Source: Streptomyces rhizosphaerihabitans
GTDB taxonomy: Bacteria; Actinomycetota; Actinomycetes; Streptomycetales; Streptomycetaceae
DNA length: 64,000 bases
Reading direction: 5' to 3'
NCBI RefSeq assembly: GCF_025399795.1
Contig: NZ_JAODTZ010000037.1
Span: forward strand, 1-64,000
Shown: in pieces, positions 35,441 through 43,951 of the stretch
Numbering within the stretch: the first letter of the stretch is position 1
Layout of the letters: each line of letters opens with the position of its first letter
Notes under the pieces: model-generated
Told to the model about the DNA's origin: nothing
Seen by the model: the letters and a program-made list of their open reading frames with translations, nothing else
Database searches by the model: none
Position numbers and translations under genes: made by a program

Positions 35441-37549
35441 ATGTCGCCGATCTCCTTCGCCCCGGACACCGGGGTCTGGCTGCTGTCCACACCGCGCACC
35501 TCGTACGCACTGCGGATCGACGAGACCGGAGCGCCCTGCCATGTCGCGTGGGGCCCACGACTGACGCCGACGGAGGCCGGGGAGCTCGCCGTGCCACCCG
35601 CGCCCGAGGCCAGCAGCTTCGAGGGCAGACCGCCCGTCGGGGAGGAGCTGCCCGTCGACGGCGGCACGCGCTACGGACCTCCGTCACTGCAGGTGCGGTT
35701 CGCGGACGGCTCCCGCGCCTTCGAGTGGCAGCCGACCGGCCACCATGCAGACGAGGGCGAGCTGACCCTGTCGTTCCACGACCGCCGCTACCCGTTGCGG
35801 GTGGCGCTCCACTACCGGGTGCACGAGGACACGGACGTCATCGAGCGCTGGACCGTCGTCCGCAACGACGGCGACGAGCCCGTCACTCTGCTCCGTGCCG
35901 ACTCCGCCGCCTGGACCCTGCCGCCGCTGCGGGACTACCGGCTCAGCCATGTCACGGGCCAGTGGTCCGCCGAGAGCCAGTTGCGCCGCGACCGACTGCC
36001 GTACGGCGAAACCGTGTTGACCAGCCGTCGCGGGATCACCAGCCACCACGCGAACCCGTGGCTGATGCTCGACGCGGGTGAGGCGACGGAGGACCACGGA
36101 CGGGTGTGGAGCGCCGCCCTCGCGTGGAGCGGGAGTTGGCGCGTCACCGTGCAGCGCACCCCCGACGGGCGGGCCGGATTCACCGGCGGCCCCGGCCAGG
36201 ACGGCACGACCGTGCCGCTCGCGCCGGGCGAGGAGTTCACCACTCCCCCGTTCGCGGGACTGTGCACCGACGGCGGCTTCGGCGCGGCCAGCCGCGCCTG
36301 GCACGCGTACGTCCTGGCCCATGTCCTGCCCCACGCGGACGAGTTCGCCCCGGTGCTCTACAACTCCTGGGAGGCCACCGGCTTCGACGTCGACGAGGTC
36401 GGGCAGAAGGCGCTCGCCGAGCGGGCGGCGGCACTCGGGGTGGAGCTCTACGTCGTCGACGACGGCTGGTTCGGGGCGCGCCGCAGCGACCGGGCGGGCC
36501 TCGGCGACTGGACACCGGCGTCCGACCGCTTCCCGGACGGGCTGGCCCCGCTGGTCCGCGCGGTGCACGGGCTCGGGATGCGCTTCGGCCTCTGGGTGGA
36601 GCCCGAGATGGTGAACCCGGACAGCGACCTGTACCGCGAACACCCCGACTGGGTACTGCACTTCCCCAGCCGCCCCCGCTCCGAGCTGCGCAACCAGCTG
36701 GTCCTCAACTTCGCCCGCCGCGAGGTCGCCGACTGGGCCCACGGCTGGCTGACCCGGCTGGTCGGCGACCACGGCATCGACTTCCTCAAGTGGGACATGA
36801 ACCGCGCGTTCAGCGAGGCCGGCTGGCCCGACCGGCAGGACGGCACCGACCACCTCGGCCCCGCGTACGTGCGCAATCTCTACGGCGTCCTCGACCGGCT
36901 GCGGGCTGACCATCCGGGGCTGCGGATCGAGACGTGCAGCGGTGGCGGCGGCCGGGTCGACCTGGGCATCCTGGCCCGCACGGACCAGGCGTGGGCGTCG
37001 GACAACACCGACGCCGCCGACCGGATGGGGATCCAGCACGGCTACGGCCAGATCTACCCCGCCCGCACGATGGGCGCCTGGGTGACCGACGTACCCAACC
37101 AGCTCACCGGCCGTACGGTCCCGCTGCGCTTCCGCTTCCATGTCGCGATGGCCGGGGCGCTCGGCATCGGGGGCGATCTCACCCACTGGTCCGAGGAAGA
37201 ACGACGCGAGGGGGCCGACCTGGTCGCCACGTACAAGAAGGTCCGCCATCTCGTCCAGCACGGCAGGCTGGACCGGCTGTCACCACCCGCCGAGGACTCG
37301 GTCTGCGTGGTGCAGTACACCGCCGCGGACGCCTCGGAGACCCTGCTGCTCGCCTACCGGCGCGTCTCCCACCACGGCGCGCCGAGGCTGCCGGTCCGGC
37401 CGCGCGGTCTGACCCCCGGGGGCCGCTACCGCGACGCCCGCACCGGCGTCGTGCACCACTCCACGGTGCTCGGCGAGTACGGGCTCGACCTCGACCTGCC
37501 CGCGGGCGACTGGTCCAGCACGGCGGTGCACCTCGTCCGGGAGGACTGA
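35441..37549 (+). CDS. GH36 alpha-galactosidase
   Basis: Predicted 702-residue cytosolic alpha-galactosidase with no signal peptide. An N-terminal beta-supersandwich (about 1-310) precedes the barrel. Catalytic sites are the nucleophile Asp in FLKWDMNRAF and the acid/base Asp in WASDNTDAADR; LYVVDDGWFGAR and FGLWVEPEMVNPDSDLYREHPDWVL are family marks. It hydrolyses raffinose-type and galactomannan oligosaccharides after import, complementing the secreted GH27. The ATG at 35441 follows GAGGATCC; the longer frame from 35375 is not supported. It is divergent from ROK. Confidence 0.93.
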   Translation: MSPISFAPDTGVWLLSTPRTSYALRIDETGAPCHVAWGPRLTPTEAGELAVPPAPEASSFEGRPPVGEELPVDGGTRYGPPSLQVRFADGSRAFEWQPTGHHADEGELTLSFHDRRYPLRVALHYRVHEDTDVIERWTVVRNDGDEPVTLLRADSAAWTLPPLRDYRLSHVTGQWSAESQLRRDRLPYGETVLTSRRGITSHHANPWLMLDAGEATEDHGRVWSAALAWSGSWRVTVQRTPDGRAGFTGGPGQDGTTVPLAPGEEFTTPPFAGLCTDGGFGAASRAWHAYVLAHVLPHADEFAPVLYNSWEATGFDVDEVGQKALAERAAALGVELYVVDDGWFGARRSDRAGLGDWTPASDRFPDGLAPLVRAVHGLGMRFGLWVEPEMVNPDSDLYREHPDWVLHFPSRPRSELRNQLVLNFARREVADWAHGWLTRLVGDHGIDFLKWDMNRAFSEAGWPDRQDGTDHLGPAYVRNLYGVLDRLRADHPGLRIETCSGGGGRVDLGILARTDQAWASDNTDAADRMGIQHGYGQIYPARTMGAWVTDVPNQLTGRTVPLRFRFHVAMAGALGIGGDLTHWSEEERREGADLVATYKKVRHLVQHGRLDRLSPPAEDSVCVVQYTAADASETLLLAYRRVSHHGAPRLPVRPRGLTPGGRYRDARTGVVHHSTVLGEYGLDLDLPAGDWSSTAVHLVRED

Positions 37550-37606
37550 CACTCCGTCAATGTGCTGATGGGCGCCCCATGGTCGCTCTCGCCCGTCGGG
37601 CGCCCG

Positions 37607-38236
37607 TCAGTACCGCTGAGCCTTGGCCAGCACGGGGGTGAGCTGGGGCTCCGCGGGCTGCCTGCTGATCACGACCGGCTGCGCCTTCTTGCCCGGCTCG
37701 AGGTTCTCCTTCCCGACGAACGACGTCTGCACGACCTTCCCGTCGGGGTTCTTGAAGTCGACCTGCACGGCGTACGACGCCGTCTTGCCGGAGTTGTTGG
37801 TGATGGTGACGACCACGGCGCGCAGCCCGCCGGTCTCCGCCGTGGGCAGGCCGGTCATGCTGACCTCGGACGTCGCGTTGCCGCTGCCCTTCACGTTCTT
37901 CAGCTGCTTCTCGGCGGTGGCGGCGGCGCGGGCGGTGTCGGCGGAGACCGAGGCCGCGAACTCAGACGCTCTGGCGGAGACGGAGGCGGCCGCCGACGAC
38001 GCCCGCCCGGTCGCCGACTCGATGATCGAGGAGGCGGCCGAGGCGATGGCGGACGGCGGGGTCCCCGTGAAGTTGGACGCGTTCGGGGGCGTCGGCCGGG
38101 GTGTGATCGAGGCCGTACTGCTGCCGCCGCCGTCGTCCGAGCTGCATGAGACGAGAACGGAGCCGCACGCGATCGCGGACAGCAGGGCGGCGATACGCCG
38201 TGATCCGCTCCGGCCGTGGGGAACACCTCTGCTCAT
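37607..38236 (-). CDS. Lipoprotein with FxLYD-like domain
   Basis: Predicted 209-residue lipoprotein. The signal (SGSRRIAALLSAIACGSVLVSC) ends in a lipobox with Cys at about residue 31. A Ser/Ala-rich, probably helical stalk follows (ASAASSIIESATGRASSAAASVSARASEF, about 55-105). A C-terminal beta-domain resembles FxLYD modules (VVVTITNNSGKTASYAVQVDFKNPDGKVV, VGKENLEPGKKAQ). The long stalk and domain suggest a cell-surface role. The function is unknown. The start at 38236 follows GAAGAGG. Confidence 0.8.
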   Translation of the reverse strand: MSRGVPHGRSGSRRIAALLSAIACGSVLVSCSSDDGGGSSTASITPRPTPPNASNFTGTPPSAIASAASSIIESATGRASSAAASVSARASEFAASVSADTARAAATAEKQLKNVKGSGNATSEVSMTGLPTAETGGLRAVVVTITNNSGKTASYAVQVDFKNPDGKVVQTSFVGKENLEPGKKAQPVVISRQPAEPQLTPVLAKAQRY

Positions 38237-38366
38237 GGGGCTCGCCTCTTCCTGCCGTACGGGGCACGGGGGCTCGTCCTTTTCCTGCCGTACGGACTCC
38301 CTCATGCTCCGTGCCGCGCCGGGCGACGGCGAACCGCGGGGGCCCATTGGGGTGGCGCACACGGCA

Positions 38367-40211
38367 TCAGCGCCCGTGCCGTGCTCCCTCCAGCCACGCG
38401 TCCGAGATCGCCAGGGCCGCCGCCATGATGCTCAGCTGCGGGTTGACCTCCGGGCAGCCCGGCAGGACCGAGCCGTCCGCCACCAGGACTCCGTGGACAC
38501 CGCGCAGCCTGCCTTCGGGGTCGGCGGGCGCCCGCTGCGGATCGGCGCCCGCGGCCACCGTGCCGGTCGGGTGGAACGCCGACACGTGCAGATCGCGGGC
38601 GGTCACCGAGGTGAGCAGTTCGTCGAACGCGTCGAGCGAGCGGGCCCGGGGCGCACGCGGGACGCCGGTGAGGACCTCCTCCGCCCCGGCGGCGAAGAGC
38701 AGACGGCCCATGGCACGTACGGCGGTCATCAGCCGGTCGCCGTCGCGGGGGTCGAGGTCGTAGCGGACGAGTGTCCGTTCCCGGCCCCGGACCTGACCGG
38801 AGGGGCGGTCGGCGATCATGGCGCCAAGGGTCGCCAGATGGTCCGCGCCCTCCAGTTCCCGCCGCAGTTCCCGGCCGAGGCCGGGAAGGACGAAGCTGCT
38901 CATGCCGGGCGGGCTCGCGGTCGCCTCGACCAGGATTCCGCGTGCGTGCAGTTCTTCGACGCCGACACTCTGCAGCACGCCCCGCCAGGCCGTCACCGGC
39001 TCGGCGAAGCGTCCGGCGACGCTGGTGGCCGGGTGCACGCTGAGGTTGCGGCCCAGACGGGGGTGCCCGCCGAGACCCGAGCGGCGCAGCAGGGGCGGTG
39101 TCTGCAGGGTCCCGGCCGCCGTCACGACGAGGGGGCTGAGGATCTCCAGTTCGCTGCCGTCGGCGCGGCGGACCCGGACTCCGGCGGCGCGGGGCGGGCC
39201 CGGCACGTCGTGGTCCAGCAGGATGCGGCGGACCCGTGCGCCGGTGACGATCCGGGCACCGGCGGCGCAGGCGTCGGGCAGGACGGACAGCTGCACGCTC
39301 TGTTTGGCGCCGGTGGGGCAGCCCACCACACACTGGCACGAGCCCTTGCAGCCGGGGGCGTTGCGGCGCAGCGGCGCGGCCCGCCAGCCGAGGCGTTCGG
39401 CGCCGGCGAGGGTGAGCAGTCCGTTGTTGCCGAGGACGTCGAGGGGCTGCGGTGCCACGCGCAGGGTTCGCTCGGCCTCGTCGAGGAAGGGCCCGAAGCG
39501 GTCGGCGGGCCCGAACCCGAACGCGCTGCTCCAGCGTGCCAGGACATGGTCCGGAGTGCGGTAGCAGGTACCGGAGTTGACGACGGTGGTGCCGCCGACG
39601 GCACGGCCGACCGGCAGCAGGATCGGCGGACGGCCGACGGCCACGGTGGCGCCGCCGTCCCGGTACAGCTCGGCGAACCGGTCGAGGGGCGCCCGGCGGC
39701 CGAAGGACGCGGTGGAGTGGTGCCGGCCCTCCTCCAGGACGACCACGTTCAGTCCGGCGAGCGCGAAGGTCCGTGCGGCCATCGCGCCGCCCGCTCCGGA
39801 GCCGACGACGATCACGTCCGCGGTGCTGCGGGCCGGCCATTCCTCCGCCGGGGTGCAGTCGAGGGGCGGATCGACCGGGGTGGTCGCGGTTGCGGGGGCG
39901 ACCGGCATCCGTTCGGTGCCCGCGGCCAGCAGCACGGGAACCTTGAGGAGGTCCAGCAGCGGGGCGAGCCGGGGTCGTGCGGCCAGGGAGCGGAGCACGT
40001 CCTCGCGTTCGTCGGGGCCGAGAGCCGCCAGGCGTCTGCCGGTGCGCACCACGGCGTACGTCTCCAGGGCGGCGACGGCGGTGTGCACCGCGGCGCGGGC
40101 GGGCCGGGGCAGTGCGGCGAGCACCGAGTCGAGGCGGTACGGCACACGGGCGGGCCACTTCATGCCGCCCTCGTCGGCGAGCAGCGCGGCGACGAGCCCG
40201 TCGGCGGTCAT
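38367..40211 (-). CDS. GMC family FAD-dependent oxidoreductase (cholesterol-oxidase-like)
   Basis: Predicted 614-residue flavoenzyme. The first 120 residues are a helical extension. The FAD-binding Rossmann motif is DVIVVGSGAGGAMAARTFALAGLNVVVLEEG. GMC marks follow: GRAVGGTTVVNSGTCYR, and near the end SAFHPTGTVAAGADP and VADGSVLPGCPEVNPQLSIMA. A Cys-rich segment CKGSCQCVVGCPTGAKQSVQ in the middle is typical of the cholesterol/long-chain alcohol oxidase subgroup. The ATG overlaps the previous stop (ATGA), so it is coupled to the 40208-41590 gene. The substrate could be a sterol or long-chain alcohol; this is inference. Confidence 0.88.
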   Translation of the reverse strand: MTADGLVAALLADEGGMKWPARVPYRLDSVLAALPRPARAAVHTAVAALETYAVVRTGRRLAALGPDEREDVLRSLAARPRLAPLLDLLKVPVLLAAGTERMPVAPATATTPVDPPLDCTPAEEWPARSTADVIVVGSGAGGAMAARTFALAGLNVVVLEEGRHHSTASFGRRAPLDRFAELYRDGGATVAVGRPPILLPVGRAVGGTTVVNSGTCYRTPDHVLARWSSAFGFGPADRFGPFLDEAERTLRVAPQPLDVLGNNGLLTLAGAERLGWRAAPLRRNAPGCKGSCQCVVGCPTGAKQSVQLSVLPDACAAGARIVTGARVRRILLDHDVPGPPRAAGVRVRRADGSELEILSPLVVTAAGTLQTPPLLRRSGLGGHPRLGRNLSVHPATSVAGRFAEPVTAWRGVLQSVGVEELHARGILVEATASPPGMSSFVLPGLGRELRRELEGADHLATLGAMIADRPSGQVRGRERTLVRYDLDPRDGDRLMTAVRAMGRLLFAAGAEEVLTGVPRAPRARSLDAFDELLTSVTARDLHVSAFHPTGTVAAGADPQRAPADPEGRLRGVHGVLVADGSVLPGCPEVNPQLSIMAAALAISDAWLEGARHGR

Positions 40212-41590
40212 CGGTCGCCCGACTCGGCGTGCGCGGTGCCGTCCAGCACCCAGGAGGCTTCCGGGCGCCAGTGGCCCCACCAGCGCTCCAGGACGATCCG
40301 GGCGTCGGCGGACTCGCTGTTGCGGCACACCGCGCGGGCGCCGTCCGGGTCGCGGTACTCCAGGGTGAGGGTCCGCTCTGCGGGCTGATTCACCTCGACG
40401 CGGATGCGGCGCAGCGCCGTCCGGCCGGTGACCGTCCATGCGGGCAGGCCGAACGCGGCCTTGAAGCGTCCGAGTCCGAGCCGGCCGATGGCGGAGCGCT
40501 CCGGTCGCCGCGGCCAGGTGCGACCGCCGCGGCGCAGGCGCAGGAAGACGAGCGGGGGCAGCCGTCGCAGCGCGGGCCGGGTGGACACGGCGGCGACGAT
40601 CTCCAGGACGTCGCCGTCGCCGAGGTCCGCGTGCAGCCAGGTCCACCGGTGCGCGTTGCCGTGCCCGTAGATCCGGGCCGATGCGCCGGGTGCGCCGCGC
40701 AGGGTCAAGGTCGCTCCCCCGTACGAGACTTCGCCTTCGTACGTGGCTCGGTCGGCCGGGAGCATCTGGGCGGCGGGCAGCACGGGGCGGCGCCATGACC
40801 AGCGGGGGAAGGTGAACAGCGGTGGCCCCTGCGGTCGTTCGGTGAGATTCCAGGAGAAGTCGCCTGCTGTGCCGGTCAGTTGACCGGCACAGCACGTCAC
40901 ATCCTCGGCTGCGAATCCGTCCGTCGGCCGGGTCCAGGGAACGGGTCCGAAGCGGGCGTGCCGTACCTCGCCCTCGCGGGGGAACGCCGCGGCCCAGCCA
41001 TGGGCGAACGGCTCGGATCCGTCGGCGGGTGCGGTGAGTTCGTGGTGCAGCCAGATTCCGGTGCCGCTCGCCGGGTCGGTGAGGGTGGTGTACCAGACCT
41101 CGGTGCGGCCCGGGACGCCGTTCCATCGCGGGGCCAGGTGTTCCGCGGGGTTCTCGCGGCGCGGGAAGCGGAAGCTGAGCAGGAAGGGGGCGAGTCCGGT
41201 GGCCACGGGGAAGCGCAGGACGCCCTCGCCCACCCGTGTGCCGCCCTCGTACACGGTGAACGGCAGCACGGTCATCGACGCGAGGGGACGGCGCGGGGTC
41301 ACCGACTTCCAGCCGTCCAGCGTGAGGCGGCGCCCGCCGGCGGTGAACGTGAGCCGGTAGCGGATGCGCCGCCCGGCGATCGGCGACACCTCCAACTCGC
41401 CCTCGACGCAGCGGTCGTCGGCGTGTCCGGCGATGCGCGCCCGGCCGGTCAGGCGAGCCCGCGTCGTGCGGTGCGGGAGCAGGACCCGGTCGGCGGCGGC
41501 GCGCAGGTCGAGCCGGATGCGCCGCTCGCCGGGCTCGCCGTCGAGGCGGACCGTGCCGAGCATCGTCTCGGTGAACACCGTGCCCCTCAC
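40208..41590 (-). CDS. Protein with cholesterol-oxidase-associated and lipocalin-like domains
   Basis: Predicted 460-residue protein, all-beta and soluble. Residues 1-145 (FTETMLGTVRLDGEPGERRIRLDLRA, ELEVSPIAGRRIRYRLTF, LDGWKSVTPRRPL) resemble a domain that I recall fused to cholesterol-oxidase-type GMC enzymes. The rest (about 165-460, TEVWYTTLTDPASGTGIWLHHELTAP) resembles CrtC/AttH-type lipocalin domains that bind hydrophobic ligands. The GTG start overlaps the GntR stop (GTGA) and the stop overlaps the oxidoreductase start, giving a tightly coupled three-gene operon. A lipid- or terpenoid-handling partner of the oxidase is plausible. Confidence 0.65.
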   Translation of the reverse strand: MRGTVFTETMLGTVRLDGEPGERRIRLDLRAAADRVLLPHRTTRARLTGRARIAGHADDRCVEGELEVSPIAGRRIRYRLTFTAGGRRLTLDGWKSVTPRRPLASMTVLPFTVYEGGTRVGEGVLRFPVATGLAPFLLSFRFPRRENPAEHLAPRWNGVPGRTEVWYTTLTDPASGTGIWLHHELTAPADGSEPFAHGWAAAFPREGEVRHARFGPVPWTRPTDGFAAEDVTCCAGQLTGTAGDFSWNLTERPQGPPLFTFPRWSWRRPVLPAAQMLPADRATYEGEVSYGGATLTLRGAPGASARIYGHGNAHRWTWLHADLGDGDVLEIVAAVSTRPALRRLPPLVFLRLRRGGRTWPRRPERSAIGRLGLGRFKAAFGLPAWTVTGRTALRRIRVEVNQPAERTLTLEYRDPDGARAVCRNSESADARIVLERWWGHWRPEASWVLDGTAHAESGDR

Positions 41591-42273
41591 GCGAGACCCT
41601 CCAGCATGATGCGCTCGGTGACCCGGAGGTAGTCGTCGGCCGCCGCGTGCGCTCGCCGGGCGTCCCCCGCGGTCACGGCCTCGACGACCGGCGCCAGCCG
41701 CTCGTGGGCGGCCTCCGGGTCGGTGAAGGGTCCCTTCAGCAGGGAGCGGACCGGCAGGTAGGCGTTGAAGAGGGTGTTCGTCAGCAGCACGTAGACGCGG
41801 TTGCCGGTGGCGCGGGCCAGTGCACGGTGGACCTCCACATCGGCCAGCTGCACCGCGTCGGCGCCTTCGGTACGCCGTACGGCCGCCAGCAGCGCGCTCA
41901 ACTCGGCGCGTTGTACGCGGGTGCCGCGCTCGGCGGCCCGCCCGGCGATCAACGCGCCCACCCCGCGCCGCACTTCGAACACCTCGCGCACCCAGCCGGC
42001 GTCGTGCCGCACGAGCATGGGAAGGAGATCCGCCCCGCCGAGCCGGGCGTAGTCCCGCACCCGGGTCCCGACTCCGTGCCGGGTCTCCAGCAGCCCGGCC
42101 TGCACGAGCCGCCCGAAGGCGTGCTTGAGCGTGGTCCGCGTGACGCCGTACCCGTCGGCCAGCCGTCGTTCAGCGGGAAGGTAACTCCCCGCCGGATGAC
42201 GGCCGTCGAGTATGTCCGTACGCAGCCGGTCCTCCAGGACGTCCACGATGGTCTCGCGGGGCAGAGCCTCCAC
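41587..42273 (-). CDS. GntR family regulator (FadR/FCD type)
   Basis: Predicted 228-residue regulator. The winged helix spans residues 5-75 (ETIVDVLEDRLRTDILDGRHPAGSYLPAERRLADGYGVTRTTLKHAFGRLVQAGLLE), and an FCD-like helical effector domain follows (VFEVRRGVGALIAGRAAERG, DVEVHRALARATGN). The effector of this group is typically a fatty acid or organic acid. The GTG at 42273 follows GGAGG; a longer frame from 42312 is not needed. It leads the operon with the lipocalin-like protein and the GMC oxidase, which suggests regulation of lipid or alcohol oxidation. Confidence 0.88.
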   Translation of the reverse strand: MEALPRETIVDVLEDRLRTDILDGRHPAGSYLPAERRLADGYGVTRTTLKHAFGRLVQAGLLETRHGVGTRVRDYARLGGADLLPMLVRHDAGWVREVFEVRRGVGALIAGRAAERGTRVQRAELSALLAAVRRTEGADAVQLADVEVHRALARATGNRVYVLLTNTLFNAYLPVRSLLKGPFTDPEAAHERLAPVVEAVTAGDARRAHAAADDYLRVTERIMLEGLA

Positions 42274-42502
42274 GTTTCCCCCTCCGGGCAAGTGGCTGAG
42301 TGGATGAGCCACTGAACCAGTGGAGGCTTTTCGCGGTCAACCCCCTTGACGGCAAAGGGTCATGGGCGACGACCGCGAACGAACCGCCCGTGCCGCGCTC
42401 GCGACGCCGAGACCCTGCGCACGAGGGGTCAGGCCTGGTCGTCGGACACGGGGAAGGGCGGCCCGGACCCACGTCTCGCCCGAACTCACCATCGGCACCG
42501 GC

Positions 42503-42522
42503 AAGTTGGACCGGACCAACTT
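42503..42522. promoter_or_regulatory. Inverted repeat between GntR and GH64 genes
   Basis: AAGTTGG and CCAACTT (7-bp perfect arms) flank ACCGGA. The site lies in the 371-base gap, 230 bases before the GntR start and just upstream of the GH64 -35 box. It could serve the GntR protein or the GH64 promoter. Confidence 0.5.
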
Positions 42523-42533
42523 TGCGTGAATCG

Positions 42534-42576
42534 TTGACATGTACGTCACCCGAGCGTAATTCTGAGAGCGCTCTCA
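42534..42576 (+). promoter_or_regulatory. GH64 promoter with LacI-type operator site 5
   Basis: TTGACA (42534-42539), a 17-bp spacer and TAATTC (42557-42562) form a near-consensus HrdB-type promoter. A perfect palindrome TGAGAGCGCTCTCA (42563-42576) covers the expected transcription start, ideal for repression. It shares GAGAGCGCTCTC with the sites near the LacI gene, about 20 kb away. Confidence 0.85.
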
Positions 42577-42644
42577 AGAGGAAGCGGACGATTCCCGTCC
42601 GCGGTATTCCACCTCGCTGAACCCCCACATCAAGGAGGCAGAGA

Positions 42645-43841
42645 GTGCGCGTACACACCAGATGGCCGGCTTGGGCGTTGGCCTCGGCCACGCTCTCCGC
42701 GGCATTGCTCACCTTCGGCGCGCCCTCCCGTGCCGAAGCCGCCGTCCCGGCGACCATCCCCCTCACGTTCACGAACAACTCGGGCCGCAGCGAGCAGGTC
42801 TACGTATACGACCTCGGCACGCAGCTCTCGACGGGGAAGCAGGGCTGGGCCGACGCGAACGGCACCTTCCACGCGTGGCCCGTGGGCGGCAATCCTCCGA
42901 CGCCCGCGCCCGACGCGTCGATCGTGGGACCGGCCAACGGCCAGTCGAAGACGATCCAGCTCCCCAAGTTCTCCGGACGGATCTACTTCTCGTTCGGGCA
43001 GAAGCTCGACTTCCGGGTGACGACCGGCGGACTCGTGCAACCGGCCGTGCAGAATCCGAGCGACCCGAACCACAACATCCTCTTCAACTGGTCCGAGTAC
43101 ACGCTCAACGACTCCGGTCTGTGGCTCAACAGCACCCAGGTCGACATGTTCTCGGCCCCGTACGCCGTCGGGGTCAAGCTCGCCGACGGGACCACGAAGA
43201 GCACCGGTCACCTCAAGGCCGGTGGCTACAACGCCTTCTACAACGCGCTGCGGAGTCAGCCGGGCGGCTGGGCGAACCTCATCCAGACCCGGTCCGACGG
43301 CACGGTTCTGCGGGCGCTCGCCCCGGGACACGGCATCGAGGCGGGCGCGCTGCCGGCCACCGTCATGAACGACTACATCAACCGTGTCTGGACGAAGTAC
43401 AGTTCGTCGACCCTGACGGTGACACCGTTCGGCGACCAGCCGAACACCAAGTACTTCGGCCGGGTCTCCGGTGGCGTCATGAACTTCACCAACAGCTCCG
43501 GTGCGGTCGTCACCAGCTTCCAGAAGCCCGACGCGGACAGCATCTTCGGCTGCTACAAGCTGCTCGACGCGCCCAACGACCTGGTGCGCGGCCCCATTTC
43601 ACGCACCCTGTGCGCGGGCTTCAACCGCACCACGCTGCTGACCAACCCCAGCCAGCCGGACACCACTTCCGCGAACTTCTACGCGGACGCGGTGACCAAC
43701 CAGTACGCCCGCAACCTCCACGCGCAGATGGCCGACGGCAAGGCCTACGCGTTCGCGTTCGACGACGTCGGCAACCACGAGTCCCTCGTCAACGACGGCA
43801 ATCCGCAGCAGGCCTTCGTCACGCTGGATCCGTTCAACTGA
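42645..43841 (+). CDS. GH64 endo-beta-1,3-glucanase, secreted
   Basis: Predicted 398-residue exported enzyme of GH64, the laminaripentaose-producing family with a thaumatin-like fold. A signal peptide (WPAWALASATLSAALLTFGAPSRAEA) ends near residue 32. Family marks are IPLTFTNNSGRSEQVYVYDLG, FSGRIYFSFGQKLDF, HNILFNWSEYTLNDSGLWLNSTQVDMFSAP and YADAVTNQYARNLHAQMADGKAYAFAFDDVGNHES. It cuts long beta-1,3-glucan into oligomers outside the cell. The GTG start follows AAGGAGG. The operator shared with GH3, GH55 and DUF1996 suggests joint control. Confidence 0.92.
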   Translation: MRVHTRWPAWALASATLSAALLTFGAPSRAEAAVPATIPLTFTNNSGRSEQVYVYDLGTQLSTGKQGWADANGTFHAWPVGGNPPTPAPDASIVGPANGQSKTIQLPKFSGRIYFSFGQKLDFRVTTGGLVQPAVQNPSDPNHNILFNWSEYTLNDSGLWLNSTQVDMFSAPYAVGVKLADGTTKSTGHLKAGGYNAFYNALRSQPGGWANLIQTRSDGTVLRALAPGHGIEAGALPATVMNDYINRVWTKYSSSTLTVTPFGDQPNTKYFGRVSGGVMNFTNSSGAVVTSFQKPDADSIFGCYKLLDAPNDLVRGPISRTLCAGFNRTTLLTNPSQPDTTSANFYADAVTNQYARNLHAQMADGKAYAFAFDDVGNHESLVNDGNPQQAFVTLDPFN

Positions 43842-43859
43842 CGGAAGTCCCGCCGGGGC

Positions 43860-43901
43860 GGGATGGGGGGCAGGTCCCGAGCGGGACCTGCCCCCCATCC
43901 C
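43860..43901. terminator. Bidirectional terminator after GH64
   Basis: Two perfectly complementary 20-nt arms (43860-43879 and 43882-43901) form a very stable hairpin with a 2-nt centre. It lies between the converging GH64 and sulfite-oxidase-like genes. Confidence 0.9.
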
Positions 43902-43951
43902 ATGGCGCCACGGTCGGCGGCGTCGCATGTCCTTGTCCGCGCGACAGGCCG

